A stretch of 64,000 nucleotides of DNA from Cenococcum geophilum 1.58 (lineage: Eukaryota; Ascomycota; Dothideomycetes; Gloniales; Gloniaceae), in assembly GCA_001692895.1 (NCBI GenBank), contig KV748209.1:620001-684000 (forward strand), read 5' to 3'. Within the stretch, counting starts at the first letter, position 1, and each line of letters starts with the position of its first letter. Shown here piece after piece: positions 47,371-60,375 of the stretch. The notes below the pieces were generated by a model. That model worked only from the letters and a program-made list of their open reading frames with translations. It was not told where the DNA came from and did no database searches. A program made the translations under genes and the position numbers.

Positions 47371-49800
47371 TCTAATAGATATATAAGGAGCTAGTTTATC
47401 TCCCCTTTTAATTCGTTTATCTAGTATATAGGTCTTATAACCGTATACATATATATAGGTAAGTAATGGCGGCTTGCTATAGGCGATCTTATACGGAGTT
47501 TTCCACCCTAATTACTTATTTGGCGTTCGATTAAGTGTATATCTAGTAGTAAGGAAAGCTTCTAGTCCTAGAAATGGGGGTAAGGATACTTCTAGCTATA
47601 TAGCCCTTAATCGTTTCATAAGGGTTCGTCCAGATCGTTTAGCTCCGCCATTTTATTCCTCAGTATATAGTGCTTGGCATTTAAAAGTAATGCCTTTATC
47701 TATACACCCCGTCTATAGGGTGTCTCCCATTTATCTAAATACACATTTATTGTCGCTCTAAAAGAAGATAACGTCTTAATAGAATCGTATTTTAATTAAA
47801 TAGTAAGTCTTGCAAATAGTAGGTAGGATAATAGCTTTATCCTTATTCCTAAAGGTGAACACAAAGTTAAATTTAGAATATATGCAGTAGAAATGTATAA
47901 TATATCTATCGCCGTTATATCTAGGTACTTTAAGGTTAATAATATTAAATAAAAGCCGTTCGAATGGTTAAGTAGCTAGAAATTTATATTCTTGTCTTTA
48001 AAAGATTTGCTATATATGCTTTGCTAATAAGTAAGCTTTGCATTTAATTTTAAGCGGTGCTTATTCGGTAGTTAATTCGGTTAGCTCTACGCTATTAATA
48101 TGCTTAGAAAGCTGCTTAATAGCGTTAGGTCCTATATAGCCGAGAATTTTGTACTATTTTATAGCTATAGCTTCGACTAGTTTACGGGCCATTTTACTTA
48201 GTTAATGTCTTCTTAATAAGAAGGTTAATTAAGTTGCTAAATCTAGGATATTTATAGGCTCTCGGTGTATTAGTGCCTAGTAGCCCCCTAATTATTTCGC
48301 ATAGCATACTGTTTCGCTAGTTACTAGATAGTATAGTAAGTTTCGTCCTAAGTTAAAATAGATATCGTTGTCAGTAGCTTTTAAGAATGCTACAATATTT
48401 GTAAAAAAGGTAGGTGCTAGTACTACGTAGGATGGCTTTATTTTTGGCTTTCCAGTAGGTATATCAATAATAATAGTTACTATTCCGTAAGCTTAAATAT
48501 TTTTAAAATTTCCGCTAGTAATTAGGTAGTCGTCTTCTGCTGCTAGGTATAAGAAGGTAAAGTCTTCTTTATTATTATAGACGTAGGTATCTACACTATG
48601 GTTAAGTATCTAGGTATTCTAGAGTTTAAATGGAATTTGACCAGCACTAAACACAGCAGCATAGCTAGTTAGTGTCTTAGAAGGTAGGGTTTTAGAATTA
48701 AAATTAATTATAGATTCTATATTCTTTGCTTTTTATTCCATTTTTAAATTTAATTAACTGCGCGTTTAATCTAAGGTGTAGATAAAATTGCTTTTTCTAC
48801 TTTCTTTTAGATGTCTAGGTTTAGTTTCTATCCTTAAGGGCGCTTCTGCTTAATAATATAGTAGCAACTACTAAATTAATATTTAAAGCCGTATATACAT
48901 TTCTTATTCCATTTTAAATTTGGATTGCTATTAGAATTAAAATTAAGGTTAGAATTTAAATTTAAATTAGAATTGTTTTAAAGCGTTACAAATGCGGAGT
49001 TATTAGCAGTAGAGGTAGAGGATACTTGCTGTATGCGGTAGTACTCCTTATATTCCTTAATTGGATCGATAATAGATAGGGCGGCTTTATCCTTCTATTT
49101 TTTCCTAATAAGGTCTACTTCTAGTGCTTCTACAAAACCAGAAGAGATAGGTTTAATAGCTTAAACAAAATTATAGTGTGGCCTAAATCCCTGTACATTT
49201 GGTAGCTTTAATTGTTCCATAAGCTTATAGCCGTTCCGCTAGCTATTTAACTATTTATTAATGCTCTGCTTTTTATTATAGGCTTTTAAAGCTGTGTATT
49301 AATTAAGGACGTCGCGTTTTCGACCTAAGGTAACAGGGGCTAGTGCAGTCTTAAGTGCTTAAAGCCGTTCGTGTACCGTCTTAAGGCCATTAATAAGTAG
49401 AAGGTAAGCTACTAATATTGTTTATTGCTTGTTTTCGCTTCCCGTACATACAGAGATCGTCTTTATATTTAGCGTAGAGCTAGTTATAGGCGGTGAGTTG
49501 GCTTAGATCTAGCTTTGCTATTAATATAGCCGTAGGTAGTATGTCCCTTAGTATAGGCCGACTTAGTATTTCTAGCTTTAGACGCTCGTCTTTTTTAGAT
49601 AGGTCGATATACTACCATACCTTATTACTTTTAGCAGTGTCTTTAATAATAAAGGACTATTAGATCCAATTAGATGGCTAATTAAGGATAAGGCTGACTT
49701 TTAATTCAGTAGAGGTCGTTATTTTTAGAATTTATAGGGTTAGGCAGGGTCCAATTAGTGTCTTAGCGAAAACCTTATTTTGACATTTCGAACTTTTAAT
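47371..49800 (-). pseudogene. Copia (Ty1) gag and integrase part, RIP-decayed
   Basis: Minus strand. The gag-like region at about 49650-48900 reads DTAKSNKVW, YIDLSKKDERLKLEILSRP and AKLDLSQLTAYN. The protease/integrase part runs through 48.5-47.4 kb and continues as RT at 41.74 kb after the LINE. Stops replace Q/W codons. The 16 bp target duplication at its left end belongs to the LINE. Confidence 0.75.
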
Positions 49801-50240
49801 TTAATTCGTCAGTTCGTTCGTTGGTTGGTCGTACGGTTATTAACTAGGGTTAATCGTCCGTTATTTAATAGATAAAGAAGCTCGAGACACTGTAACGGTA
49901 GTAGAAGTAGTGACTTCTTAAATAAGGTAGTAGATTAATTAATTAGCAGGTAGTGCGATCCGGGCTTATAACTATAAGCTTTATAGTATGGAAGAATTAA
50001 ATAAACGACTTAATTGTAAATATAGCTCTAAAGCGTCTACATACACACAAAGCGGACAACAAAAAGATAATAACAATAATGCACAATTACCGAGGTAGAC
50101 AGCGCTTATAGTTAGCAATAGGTAATAGAAATAGGTAGTAAGACATAGGTAGTAAGATATACAATGTCAAGAAACGGGTAGTAAGTCATAAGGTAATGCG
50201 AGCCTCGGTAGTCGGTTATATCTTATAACCTCTTAATATA
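49801..50240. other. Partly mutated LTR-like stretch
   Basis: Holds short G/A-rich repeats (GTAGTAAGACATA-like words at about 50130-50190). The segment with GTAAGTCATAAGGTAAT at about 50185 aligns by transitions with GTGAGTCATAAGGTGAT at about 60396, followed in both by an ATA-rich possible TATA region. Probably an LTR remnant. Ends not defined. Confidence 0.4.
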
Positions 50241-53200
50241 TATATTAGGAAGGCCGCTATAAAGTTAAAGTCCTTTAGTTATTATAGGGCTCCGAGATCC
50301 AATTGCTTTATAGCTTTGCTATTAGTTTAAGGGGATAGCTTAGTAATTAAAGGTAGTATATTATTAGGTTCTAAGAATGTATTAGGGACGTCCTATCTAG
50401 ATATATTTAGACCCTTATTAGTAACGGACTAAGTACTAGCTAGAATATTAGTAAAAACTCCTAGGGCTTATACCGCCTAAGACTTGGTATATAGAGCTAT
50501 AAGTACTTAAGTATTCTATACCTAGAGCTTTTTTAATAATATAGGGAGTAAGATATCTATTATCTGTTTTCCTTCTCCTATTTTAAAGCCTTTAGTATAG
50601 TATAGCTATTATAACGGTCTATTAATAAGGTTACTTTCCCCTAGCATATATTTAATCTTAAAATTAAATTATATAAGCTCTTCTACCTATTTAGCTTATT
50701 AAGGTATAAGCTCCTTTATAATTATAAAGTAGCGTAAATTATAATAATTTAAGAGTATATAAGTGGTATAGCTCGCGTACTTAAAGTAGTATTGCTACTA
50801 TTTAAAGCAGTTAGCTATAGCTAGTAGTTTCTTATTATGGGTATAATACCTAACTTTAGGCTCTTAGAATTTCTATTATAGAATATTACTAGTCTCTAAT
50901 AGAGCTAGGTAGCGTTTAGATGCCTATTAGGTTATAGTAGGATACTAATAAAGGCAAAATTTAATATATTAGTGATTATTATTAATAGCTAATTTAAGTT
51001 AAAATGCTGTAGTAATAGAGCTTTTATAAACGTTGTATATAGCTCCTAAAAGGCCTTCTAAACCCTTTTAGGTTATAACTATAGTTTATACTATTTAGTT
51101 AGCCCCTTTTAGTTTTTTTCCTTCCCGCCTTTAAGCGTTTTACTCCTTAGGTTAGGTCTTAAGAAACTTCCGTAATATAGTTAGATAAATATTAGATAAT
51201 ATTTAAATAGTTATAAATAAAGCGCCTATAGAAATTAGTAAAGCCTAGGAACACTTAAATATTCTAGTAGCTCTTTAGCTCTAGCTACTCTTAAATTATC
51301 TATACCCGTACTAGGTCTATAACTACACCTATAGAGATTATAATATAACCTAGGAACTTAACCTACTTAATATTAAAGATATATTTTAACGCCTTAACGT
51401 AAAGGCCCTAATTATTTAAACGTTCTAGTACTTCGCAAACGTATTACTTATACTAAACCTTATCTTTTAAGTAGATTAGAATATTATCTAAATAAATAAC
51501 GTATATATAGTTAACTAGTCCTCCTAAAGCTCTATAAATATATAATTAGAATATTATAGACGTATTAGCTAGCCTAAAAGGCATTACTAGATATTTAAAG
51601 TAACCGTATTAGGTCTTAAAAGTAGTCTTTTACTTATCCCCTTTTTTAATATAAAGCCTATAATAGGTGTCTTATAGATCTAGCTTTATAAAGATCTTCG
51701 CCTTAAATAATTTATTTGGCATTTTACTAACTAGCGGTAGTAGGTAACAGTTTTTAATCATAATCTTATTAAGGCCGTAATAGTTTATATATAGCCTTAT
51801 AGTTCTATCCAGTTTTAGAATTAAGAGGATTATCATACTTACTAGGCTAGATCTACTCCTTTTCTAGTAAATAATTAAGGTACTCTTATAGTATTTTAAG
51901 CTCTTTATAAGAGAGGTTATAGATAAAAAGGTTTAGTAGTTATTTACCTTCTTCGAAATTAATTATATAATTATATTCTAAGTTCTATAGTAAGACTTTA
52001 GCTTATCTACCTAAAAATACCTTTAGTAAGCCCTTTAGGCCTAATGGAATATTTCATAAATTAGGGTCACGTTTATTCTTTATATTATTATTAAGTAGAT
52101 TTTAAAGCTCCCTTAGAATACTTATGGGTAGTATTATATGCTATAGTAGTTATTTATATATAGTTACTACTATACGTTAAACTGTTTTATATAGTAGCTA
52201 ATAAAGAGTAGGGAATTTTTTAATACAGCGTTTAAGGTACTATAGTATGCTCTTTATGTATTGCTTAGGCTAGGGTAATATCTTTTAAGCTTATTAGTAA
52301 TATACGCCCTTCTAATTCTTTATTATTTTACTATTTAAAGGCTTCTATCTTAAAGCGTATTTTAGGATCTACTTCTATAAGCTAAGGGTATCTAAAAATA
52401 AGGTTATAACCTATAAAGTTAGCCGCCTAAAAGGGTTATAAGCTAACTACCTTAGTGCGGTTATATATATTGGCCACTAATACTATAAGTTTATAGGTCC
52501 TATATAGTTTAATCTAATACCTATTTAAGAAGCCTATAATAGGTTTCCGCCACCTTTATAATAGAATAAGTTTATACTCTTTTACTAAATTATATTATAT
52601 AAGATTAATTTTAGCGCTGCTATTATATAGTGCTTAAAACTATTATACCTCGCCTATAGGGAGTATTATTTCTAGATTAACGGTAATATAAAAAGCCTTT
52701 CCTTTTATATCTTGCCTTAGTTATAGCTAGGAACATTCCGTAACTAAGGCTTTTTTTTTAAATTATTAGTGCGGTTATTGCCCTACTTATTTTTTTTAAT
52801 AAAATCTACCTCTAGAGTTTTTTTTTAACTTTTTAAAGTATTTCTGTAAAGGTACTAGATAGGTATTAAGTTAGCCCTAGAAGTCTTTCCCGTTACTTAA
52901 AGTCCCTAACTTTAACCCTTTTAAAGTTCTTTTTAAAAACGGCTTCTTTAAATATTAGGTCTGCCCTATATTATTACTAGAATACCTAAACTTTTAGTAA
53001 CCCCCTAGCTTTCTACTAGAAAAGGTCTAATTTTTTTACTATATCTTTAGCATTTAGATCCGCTTATTTAAAATATATATATATAGTAATCTATAATAGA
53101 GCTTCTATGCGCTTTATTTTATTATAAATTACTAGCTTAATTCTAACTTAGATAAACCTAATCTTTTCCTTTTTATAAATGCTGCTGTTTTTATTTTTAA

Positions 53201-54480
53201 AGGGCTTTAGATCTATCTATTAAGTATAAGTTTCTATAAAATTTATAAACTGGTAAAAGTTATAGCGGTTAAGCTATATCTTATTCTAGAATAGCTCTAT
53301 ATTATTATATTATATAATATACGGATCTTAAGTCTATTTCATTAAGAGGGGTTATAGCTATAATTATATAGTAATTTACTCTTTATTAAGCTGATTAAGT
53401 ATAATCTAGTTTAGTAATTAGTCTTTAATCTTACCAATAATTTAGCATATATACTCTTTAGTATTATCTTATATTATTAGCATCTTAAAGAAGCTGTCTA
53501 CCTTATAAACCTAATTATCTAGTTATTAGGCGTTAGGTTTATAGCGGAGTTCTAAATTACTAAAGGCCTTAGCTAGTTAGTCTATATCCTTTTTCTATTT
53601 ATAGCGTAGATGCCTCTTTAAGTCTTCTATACCTCCTTAAGTAGGTACTAGGTAGCTCTTAAGAAGCCCTAAGCCTTAGCTAGGTTATAAAAGATTTTAT
53701 TTAGCCTAAATTAAGCTTTACTAGATCTAGACCTGCCCCTAAAGGTTTTTAATATATTTATTAGTAACTTCTTCCTATATAGCTTTTAAAAACCTTATAG
53801 TAGCTTCTTAATATCTATTTTAAAGACAATTGGTTTAAGGCTCTTAATTTTCTAACCTTAGCCTTAAAAAGCTCCGGCTTTAGAGGTAGTATTAGTACTA
53901 GTAGCTAGTATAGATTTCCTAATAAGGCTTAGGTCTTAAGTTAGTAGTTAGGTTAAATTACCTAAAGGGGTAGGCCCGTTTAACTTATAAGCAGTCTATA
54001 TACTACTATTATACTAATTATAGGCTAGCAGTCTTCCGGAAGGATTCTGGTTAAGTCCCTAGTTAAATATATTAGTATATTCCTCTAGTATTTCTAGCTT
54101 AGGGGAAGATCTTAAAGTTGCCTTTAGCGCTTAATCTTTTAATTAGCCTAGGTAGGGCTAAAGGGGCTCTAGTTACTTTTTAGTAGCATTATAACCGTTA
54201 TAGAGGGTGTTTATATTTTCCTTAACGGTAATTATAAATATATAAGAGTCTTTAAGCTCCTAGCGCATCTAAGTATTAGGGCTTATATAGCTATCTTACT
54301 TAGAGGTTTATATTATCGCAATCTCTCGCTATTAAAGGGACTTTTTTACCTTAGCGCAACGGCTTTCTATAAGGTGTCTGTAGAGTTTCTATTTAGGTTA
54401 TTATAAGATTTTAAAGGAGAATAGTAATTATAAATAAATAATTTAGTCTATAAAGCTAACTGCCCTTCTAAAAAAAAATA
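50241..54480 (-). mobile_element. Gypsy element related to Gypsy-B, heavily RIP-decayed
   Basis: The minus-strand RT active site at about 51470-51500 reads VIYLDNILIYL. The following ~120 bp match 8100-8240 of Gypsy-B in order (LTR-to-RT layout the same). Gag-side sequence reaches about 54480. Among the most AT-rich DNA in the window; no ORF survives. LTR ends were not resolved. Confidence 0.65.
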
Positions 54481-55000
54481 GAAAAGATTTAAATATAAGG
54501 GGACTTTATAGATAGGAGGCTATGAGGACACAATTGTAAAATAGAATAGATTAGTAAAAAAGATAAATCCTTAAAGAGGTAAGGCCTCTAGGATTATAGA
54601 GACTATATACTATAGGTATATACCTTTAGTATATAACCGGCGACTATCTAAGGGGCGTTTAGGGGTTATCCTAAGGGTAACCTAAGGTGTTTGCAATAAT
54701 ATCCCTTATAGGCATGCCCTAGCACTACTATAATATTTATAAGTAATAAAAAATACTACCTAGAATTTAAGGCTATATATTGTCCTAATTAGCGTTATTA
54801 ATAGGACTTATTAATTTGGTGCTAATTGCTTGTAAACAGTTATAAGCCCAGATATCTTTAAACGTATTTTAAGCTTTTTTTTTAAAAAAAAATACCTATT
54901 ATCTTATACTGCGTATAATATTACGTATATAGTCTCTAGTCTATAGCACTATAGCTCTATATATATAAATTCTTTTTACGCAGCTTAATATAAAACTAGT
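54481..55000. other. LTR-like AT-rich stretch and repeat shared with the MFS island edge
   Basis: Block order at 54490-54740 (GGATTATAGAGACTATATAC, CGGCGACTATCTAAGG, then CCTAAGGGTAACCTAAGG) recalls a Gypsy-B-type LTR. The segment 54764-54803 is a RIP-mutated copy of 57512-57551. Confidence 0.45.
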
Positions 55001-57300
55001 AACTATATCCTAATAGTTTATAAATCCCTAGGCTAGGGGTTTATAGCTCTCTAGTAAAATACTAAGTCGAGAATAACTATTGGGTAATAAGAAAACGATA
55101 GAAAAACTATATAAAATAAGAAATCCTAATGCCTATCCCTATTTCTATCCCTTTGCTTTTTTCTAATAGCTATTTCTATTCTATCTAGGAATAGAAAAAG
55201 CGTTTCTCTTCCTTTCCTTATATAGAATAACTTCTTTAGAGAGAGAGAAGAGCCTAGTTGCCTTTGTATTTTTTCTCTCTTCTCTATATAGGCTGTAGTC
55301 TAGTAGTAGGTGCTTAGGGATTTATAAAGCGTTATATTCTTTAAAGCATCTACCTTTTTTTATCTTTTCCTATTATTTTAGAGAAGGATTTAAAGTAATC
55401 TTTTTCTAGCTTTAGCTGGAAGAAAGCTAATTATAGCTTTTTAGAATGTCTATTCTTAGGGGCTTTAAGAGAAAAAGAATAGCTTCCTTTATAGATTTTA
55501 GTAGAGTATTTTCCTTTATTTTTATTTTATTGTCAGTTATTTTCCTACTATTTTAGTATCCTTTCTCTTACTAGTCTCCCTATATAGGATAAAAAGTATA
55601 GAAAGATTCTATTTTTCTCCTAGAAAAACGCTTTTTAGCTAGTTTATTTATTATTTCATTTCTATAGATTCTTAAATAGCTAGGAATCTAATAGAAGTAT
55701 TTCTACTAGCTAGATAGAAACAGCTTTACGTAATTTTAAAGGCTAGTTTCTATTCTATAAAAGAATTAAATTATAATCTTTTAATCTATCTATAAAGATA
55801 TAGACTTGTTTCTCTTCCAGCTTCTATTACTATAGGTATTTTAGGGCCCTATAGACTATGTAAAGCTCTATATATATAATTTCTATATAAGGTTTTAGAT
55901 TCTAGTTTATTACATATTTAATCCTATTTCTCTCTTCTATTTTATATTTAGCTACTATACTTAATTTACTATCTTTAGAGCTATCTATATAGTATATATC
56001 TACTAGGTCTCACTTTAGTAATTTTTATAAATTTTCTATTAGTCTTAAATATTCTTATATAGCTTTCTCCTTACTACCTTTAGGAATAGAAGAGAATGCA
56101 GAAATAGAAGAAGACTACGGTTTTTGCTATTTTAAAGAAGTTCTCTCTATTTTCTAGCTTGGAATTAGTTATTAAACTCTGGAAGCTAGAAATAATAGCT
56201 ATATACAATTATTGTAATAATTTAAAAGGATTGTTAAAGAGCTTAATAGGAATATAGCTGCGGCTAAATCTATATAGGGGCACTAGGGCGGATAAACTAT
56301 CCGCTAAACAATATTAAATAAACAAATAAAGAAAGAAAGAAACGCTATAATATTAGCTACGTATATAGCATAGCGTATATAACGGGCAGTCCCGTTATAT
56401 ATATCGACCTTCTTAATTATATAGTTTTTCTTAAATTTTAGGATTTTTAATATATAGCTATTATAAAGCTTTTTTAATCTAATTCTAGGAGATCCTCTAA
56501 ACGCTTTTAAAGCTATCTTTAGGGCTTAATTTTAGAGAGATTGGTACCTAGCTAGTAGATAGTCTTTAGATTTGTTTTTCTACTAGTATTATATTCTATA
56601 GTCTACTATAGTAGTAATATAAGCTATATAGAGCTATTACAAAGCCTATATAGATAGGCCTCTTTACGTATTACCTAGTCTTCTAATTTAAAAAAAACGC
56701 TACTTTTGATTTAGAGATTCTTATTTCTTTAAACGTAAGCTTAGAGTTTAGGAGGTATTTCCACATCTCCAAGTTTTAGCCCTTTATTTATAGTAGTGCG
56801 TTTATCATAGAGGTGTATAAGCTCTATTTTACTAATATTAAAACTAATAGCAGCCTCCTTAGCTTAAACATTAGCTATAGCGCTATTGCCTCTTACCCCC
56901 TACAATTAGATTTAGCTGAATTTAAAGTAACTATAATTGCAAAGTCGTCTATATAGCTAAGGGAATAGGCCTCTTCTATCTCTAGGCTGTAGATATTGCG
57001 TATATATAGTAGGAATATAATAGGAGATATAGGCGAACCCTGTAGTATTCTAGTTTCTATTTCTACTTTTTTTTAAATACTTGTCTATTAAAGCGGAGCT
57101 ATAGCTTTCTACTGCTAAGGAAGGAGGCTACTTATTGTGTAAACGCTATAGACAGTTATAGTTCCTTATAGATAGATAGAAGCTAATTTGCAGAAATATA
57201 GTTAAAAGCCCCTTTTACGTCTAGAAATAACGTAGTAGCTATCCTTTATCTAAGAATTACTAACGATAAAAAGATACGACACGAGGTCAAATTCCCTTAG
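55001..57300 (-). pseudogene. Second LINE: reverse transcriptase and RNase H remnants
   Basis: Minus strand. RT motif A reads FLDVKGAFNYISAN at about 57190-57230. The QGSPISPI block and YIDDFAIIV (both aspartates kept, about 56940-56960) follow. RNase H-like and tail sequence extends to about 55.1 kb. The frame shifts at least once and stops are frequent. The 5' half including the endonuclease is missing. Distinct from the LINE at 41.8-47.4 kb. Confidence 0.75.
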
Positions 57301-57913
57301 TAAAATTCTAATTTTATAACACATTTCATGAGGTTTAGGCGAGATCTAAGAGGCTAAACCTGTCGGCGAGACTAAAGCGGGGGAATTAGATCTAGGAAGA
57401 ACTAGACTCGGTCAGATACGAAGAGAAAGCGATGATATAGCGTAGAAATTTTTTAGGAACTACTAGCTGCTATCGAGCTACTAGTCCCCTGAGGGATGTG
57501 TCGACCGAGATTTGAGGCTATATATTGTCCTAATTGGCGCTGCCAATACGACCGTTTTTTTTTTTGGCAATCTACCTGCTACAACACCTACCTGAGTGGG
57601 CAAGGCGCTTGATTTTACCCCTGCCTCCCCCTGCCTCCTTCCTGTACGAGGCTTGCACCACTCTGCCAAGGTAGGTTGGTGGTACAGTTCACCCACCAGG
57701 TGGGTGAGCTCTGCCACCAATCTCCCTACCGTATAAGGTGTATATCTGTCGCCAGCTGTATGCAGTAGGTGGTTCGACAATCCTCATTTTCCTCAAAAAA
57801 ACAGTCTATTAGTGGTCAACAAGAGATACCACTGGGAGCTCCGGGTATAGAAATTTCCTCTTGTCTCATATCAGTGCATACAACCGAAGCTGAACTCGAG
57901 TCGAGCGAGTGAA
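57301..57913. other. Left edge and promoter region of the MFS gene island
   Basis: Composition changes from RIP-mutated to normal between about 57340 and 57500. The minus-strand frame 57481-57780 (99 codons) shows no domain and lies over the palindrome, so I do not call it. It should contain the promoter of the gene at 57914. Confidence 0.5.
57676..57720. repeat. 45 bp near-perfect palindrome upstream of the MFS gene
   Basis: Left arm TTGGTGGTACAGTTCACC and right arm GGTGAGCTCTGCCACCAA pair with 3 mismatches in about 22 positions, centred near 57697, some 195 bp before the start codon. It could be a paired regulator site, or a miniature element end. Confidence 0.6.
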
Positions 57914-59842
57914 ATGGCGGCATCAAACGAGAACAGGGCCATCACACTTCCGAAAGATGCAGATGAGGCCTTTGCCGCCCTTGAGAATCACGACCAAGGC
58001 CATCTCGGGGTTGATGAGGCTACTAATAGAAGATTGCTGAAAAAAATTGATATCCACTTGATGCCGGTTAGACAACCTTTCGTATCAGCTCCCTTGATTC
58101 ATTGAAAGTATATACGGGAATTCTGATCCTAGTTCAGTTTCTCTGTCTCGTCTATGCGCTCAACTTCTTAGATAAAACAACTTTAGGCTATGCCGCTGTG
58201 ATGGGGATCACTAAACCAGCTAGTAAAGGCGGAATTGAACTTTCTGGGAGCGAATATAGCTGGCTTGGAAGGTAAGATCAACTGATACTTCCAGGAATCG
58301 AAAATTGGCTAATTCCTAATCCAGCATCTTTTATTTCGGTTACGTATGCTAGCACTGTCCCGCAAGCGTTTCTAGTATTAATGTTCGCTAGCTTGTCTGG
58401 GAATATCCTACGAACAGACTACTTCAGTATCTACCTCTCGGGAAATACTCGGCACTCAACATTATTTTGTGGGGTATCACGCTCTCTTGCTTTGCTGTTG
58501 TTCAGAATTTCAGCCAGGCCATGGCTGTGAGGTTCTTTCTGGGGCTTTTCGAAGCAGCCGTCACCCCTGGGTTCGCCCTCTTTACCTCTCAGTGGTATAC
58601 CAAAAAAGAGCAAGGGACACGCATCGGTATATGGTCCAGTTTCAATGGGGTTGCCGGTATATGTGGTGGGCTCTTGGCTTATGGCATTGCTCGTGGCTTT
58701 GAGGACAAGAAGGAAGGAATTGTGGCCTGGAAGGTCCTATTTCTTGTGACTGGACTCGTCACAGTAGTTATGGGGGTGATTTTTCTTTGGATTATTCCTG
58801 ATAATCAGCTTAACGCACGGTGGCTTAGCAGAAAGGATAGGCTCCTCGCAATAGAGCGGATTCGGAGCAATCAGCAGGGAATTGGAAACAGGACTTTCAA
58901 GATATATCAACTAAAGGAAGCGCTCCTGGACCCCCTGACGTGGGCATTCGTCTTTTATGCCCTGATGGCGACAATACCCAATGGTGAGTCTATTCTTAAA
59001 AAGCGGTCAAACAGATGCTAAAAAACTCAAGGCATTACAACGAACTTCTTCTCGCTGTTGATAAAGTAAGCTTGAATGGGTCGCTCCTCCAATCCCCGGG
59101 CGCTGAATATTATTAGGTCTTTCGGATATACCCCTACCGAGAGTCTTCTCTACGGTACTCCCAATGGGGCTATCCAGATTTTGACTTTGGTTTCCAGTAG
59201 CTATCTCGGCGACCGATACGGCCAACGCATCCTTATAAGCTCCTACGGCGTGGTGCTTTCAATGATCGGCACGATCATCATGATTGCGGTACCCGACAGC
59301 CACCAAAGGGGTCGATTGGCGGGTGCCTACTTTACGGGATCGGCCAGTACAGGATTTGTTGCGATATTATCACTAATCGCGTCGAACGTTGCAGGTTATA
59401 CAAAGAAAACAACGGTCGCTGCTCTTTTCCTAATTGCCTATTGCGTTGGAAACATCATTGGTAAGTGCGAAGAAATTGATTAGGTTCAACCGACTGAAGA
59501 CTAGCTATCGACTTCATCATACGCGTCTCTCGGAGCGCGCTCCTTCACCGGCTAACTTGTATGTAGGGCCTCAAACCATACGCGGCAACAATTTTCTCCA
59601 TGGCGAAATTATCATGCTAGTGTGTTGGAGTGCGTGTCTGGTCGACTTAATCGTAATCTGGTGGTATTGCAAAAATCAAAACAACCAGAAGGCCCAGCTC
59701 AAAGCCAGTCCTGACTACGAAAAGATGCATAACCAAGAGTAAGTAATCCACTACTTTGAATTCCACATGAGCCAGCTGACGGCCTGGCAGGTGGCTTGAT
59801 CTTACCGACAAGGAGAATACAGAGTTTGTCTACACGTTGTAG
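57914..59842 (+). CDS. MFS transporter, Dal5/allantoate permease (anion:cation symporter) type
   Basis: A plasma-membrane major facilitator protein of 499 aa, 12 predicted membrane segments, from a family that imports small organic anions such as allantoate, ureidosuccinate or vitamins. The substrate cannot be told from sequence. Exons: 57914-58066, 58138-58271, 58325-58343 (a 19 bp microexon), 58392-58983, 59032-59065, 59117-59460, 59567-59738 and 59791-59842. All introns are GT-AG and all joins keep frame. Landmarks: FLCLVYALNFLDKTTLGYA in TM1, SIFYFGY over the microexon, GLFEAAVTPGF, GIWSSFNGVAGICGGLLAYG, GGITTNFFSLLIKSFGYTP spanning exons 4-6, YCVGNIIGPQT, and the family's cytosolic end DLTDKENTEFVYTL. 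No lesion is seen. The first intron has an unusual GTTAGA donor. The gene stands alone between transposon blocks. Confidence 0.9.
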
Positions 59843-60320
59843 CTCAATCTGTGAACAGCTGGTGGCTCTTCAGTGGTAACCGCACTGATACGCGGTGAGG
59901 TAATCGGTATTCAGTATCAATATGAGGGCGTATTGATATTGGTATTGAACCGCCAACTTATATTGACATTTTATTAAATACTGAATATTGAGCCAAGCCT
60001 CTGTGATATTAAGCGTTGGTTTATTGATCTATCTATGGGCTCCGTTGCTATAAAAGTTTTTGTGCCAAGAATACACTATACATGATTGGGAAATTACGTG
60101 AAAAGTACCATATCCTCCTCTAGTATGCCTGGCTTCCCCCTGAAAGCCAATTGCGTTTATAAGGAGTTAGTGATACTTAATATAGTATTACAGAATATCT
60201 CCGAACTTCCTCTTATGTCGGACGGACAAGTCACTGAGAAGAACTCTGTCTATTGAATGTGGCTCTAGAGCCTCTATAAATACATAAGAAAAAAAGGGTA
60301 GTAGACTAATTTGGTTACCG
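59843..60320. other. MFS gene downstream region
   Basis: About 480 bp, mildly AT-rich and not RIP-like. It contains imperfect inverted words around 59905-59990 (TATTCAGTATCAATAT against GTATTGATATTGGTATTG and ATACTGAATA), which could fold. No ORF of note. Confidence 0.45.
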
Positions 60321-60327
60321 TGTCAGA

Positions 60328-60375
60328 GACCGAGTCGTTGACCGAGTCGTTGACCGAGTCGCTGACCGAGACAGT
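60328..60375 (+). repeat. Four 12 bp tandem repeats (GACCGAGTCGTT)
   Basis: Units at 60328, 60340, 60352 and 60364; the last two carry changes. They sit a few bases after a TGTCAGAGACC sequence (60321) that could be an LTR start. Confidence 0.85.

Noticed and set aside
57481..57780. 99-codon minus-strand ORF upstream of the MFS gene
   Set aside because: It crosses the RIP edge and the palindrome and has no family resemblance. Chance is more likely.
57914..59842. Secondary-metabolite gene cluster
   Set aside because: Only one transporter is present. There is no synthase, regulator or oxidase beside it.
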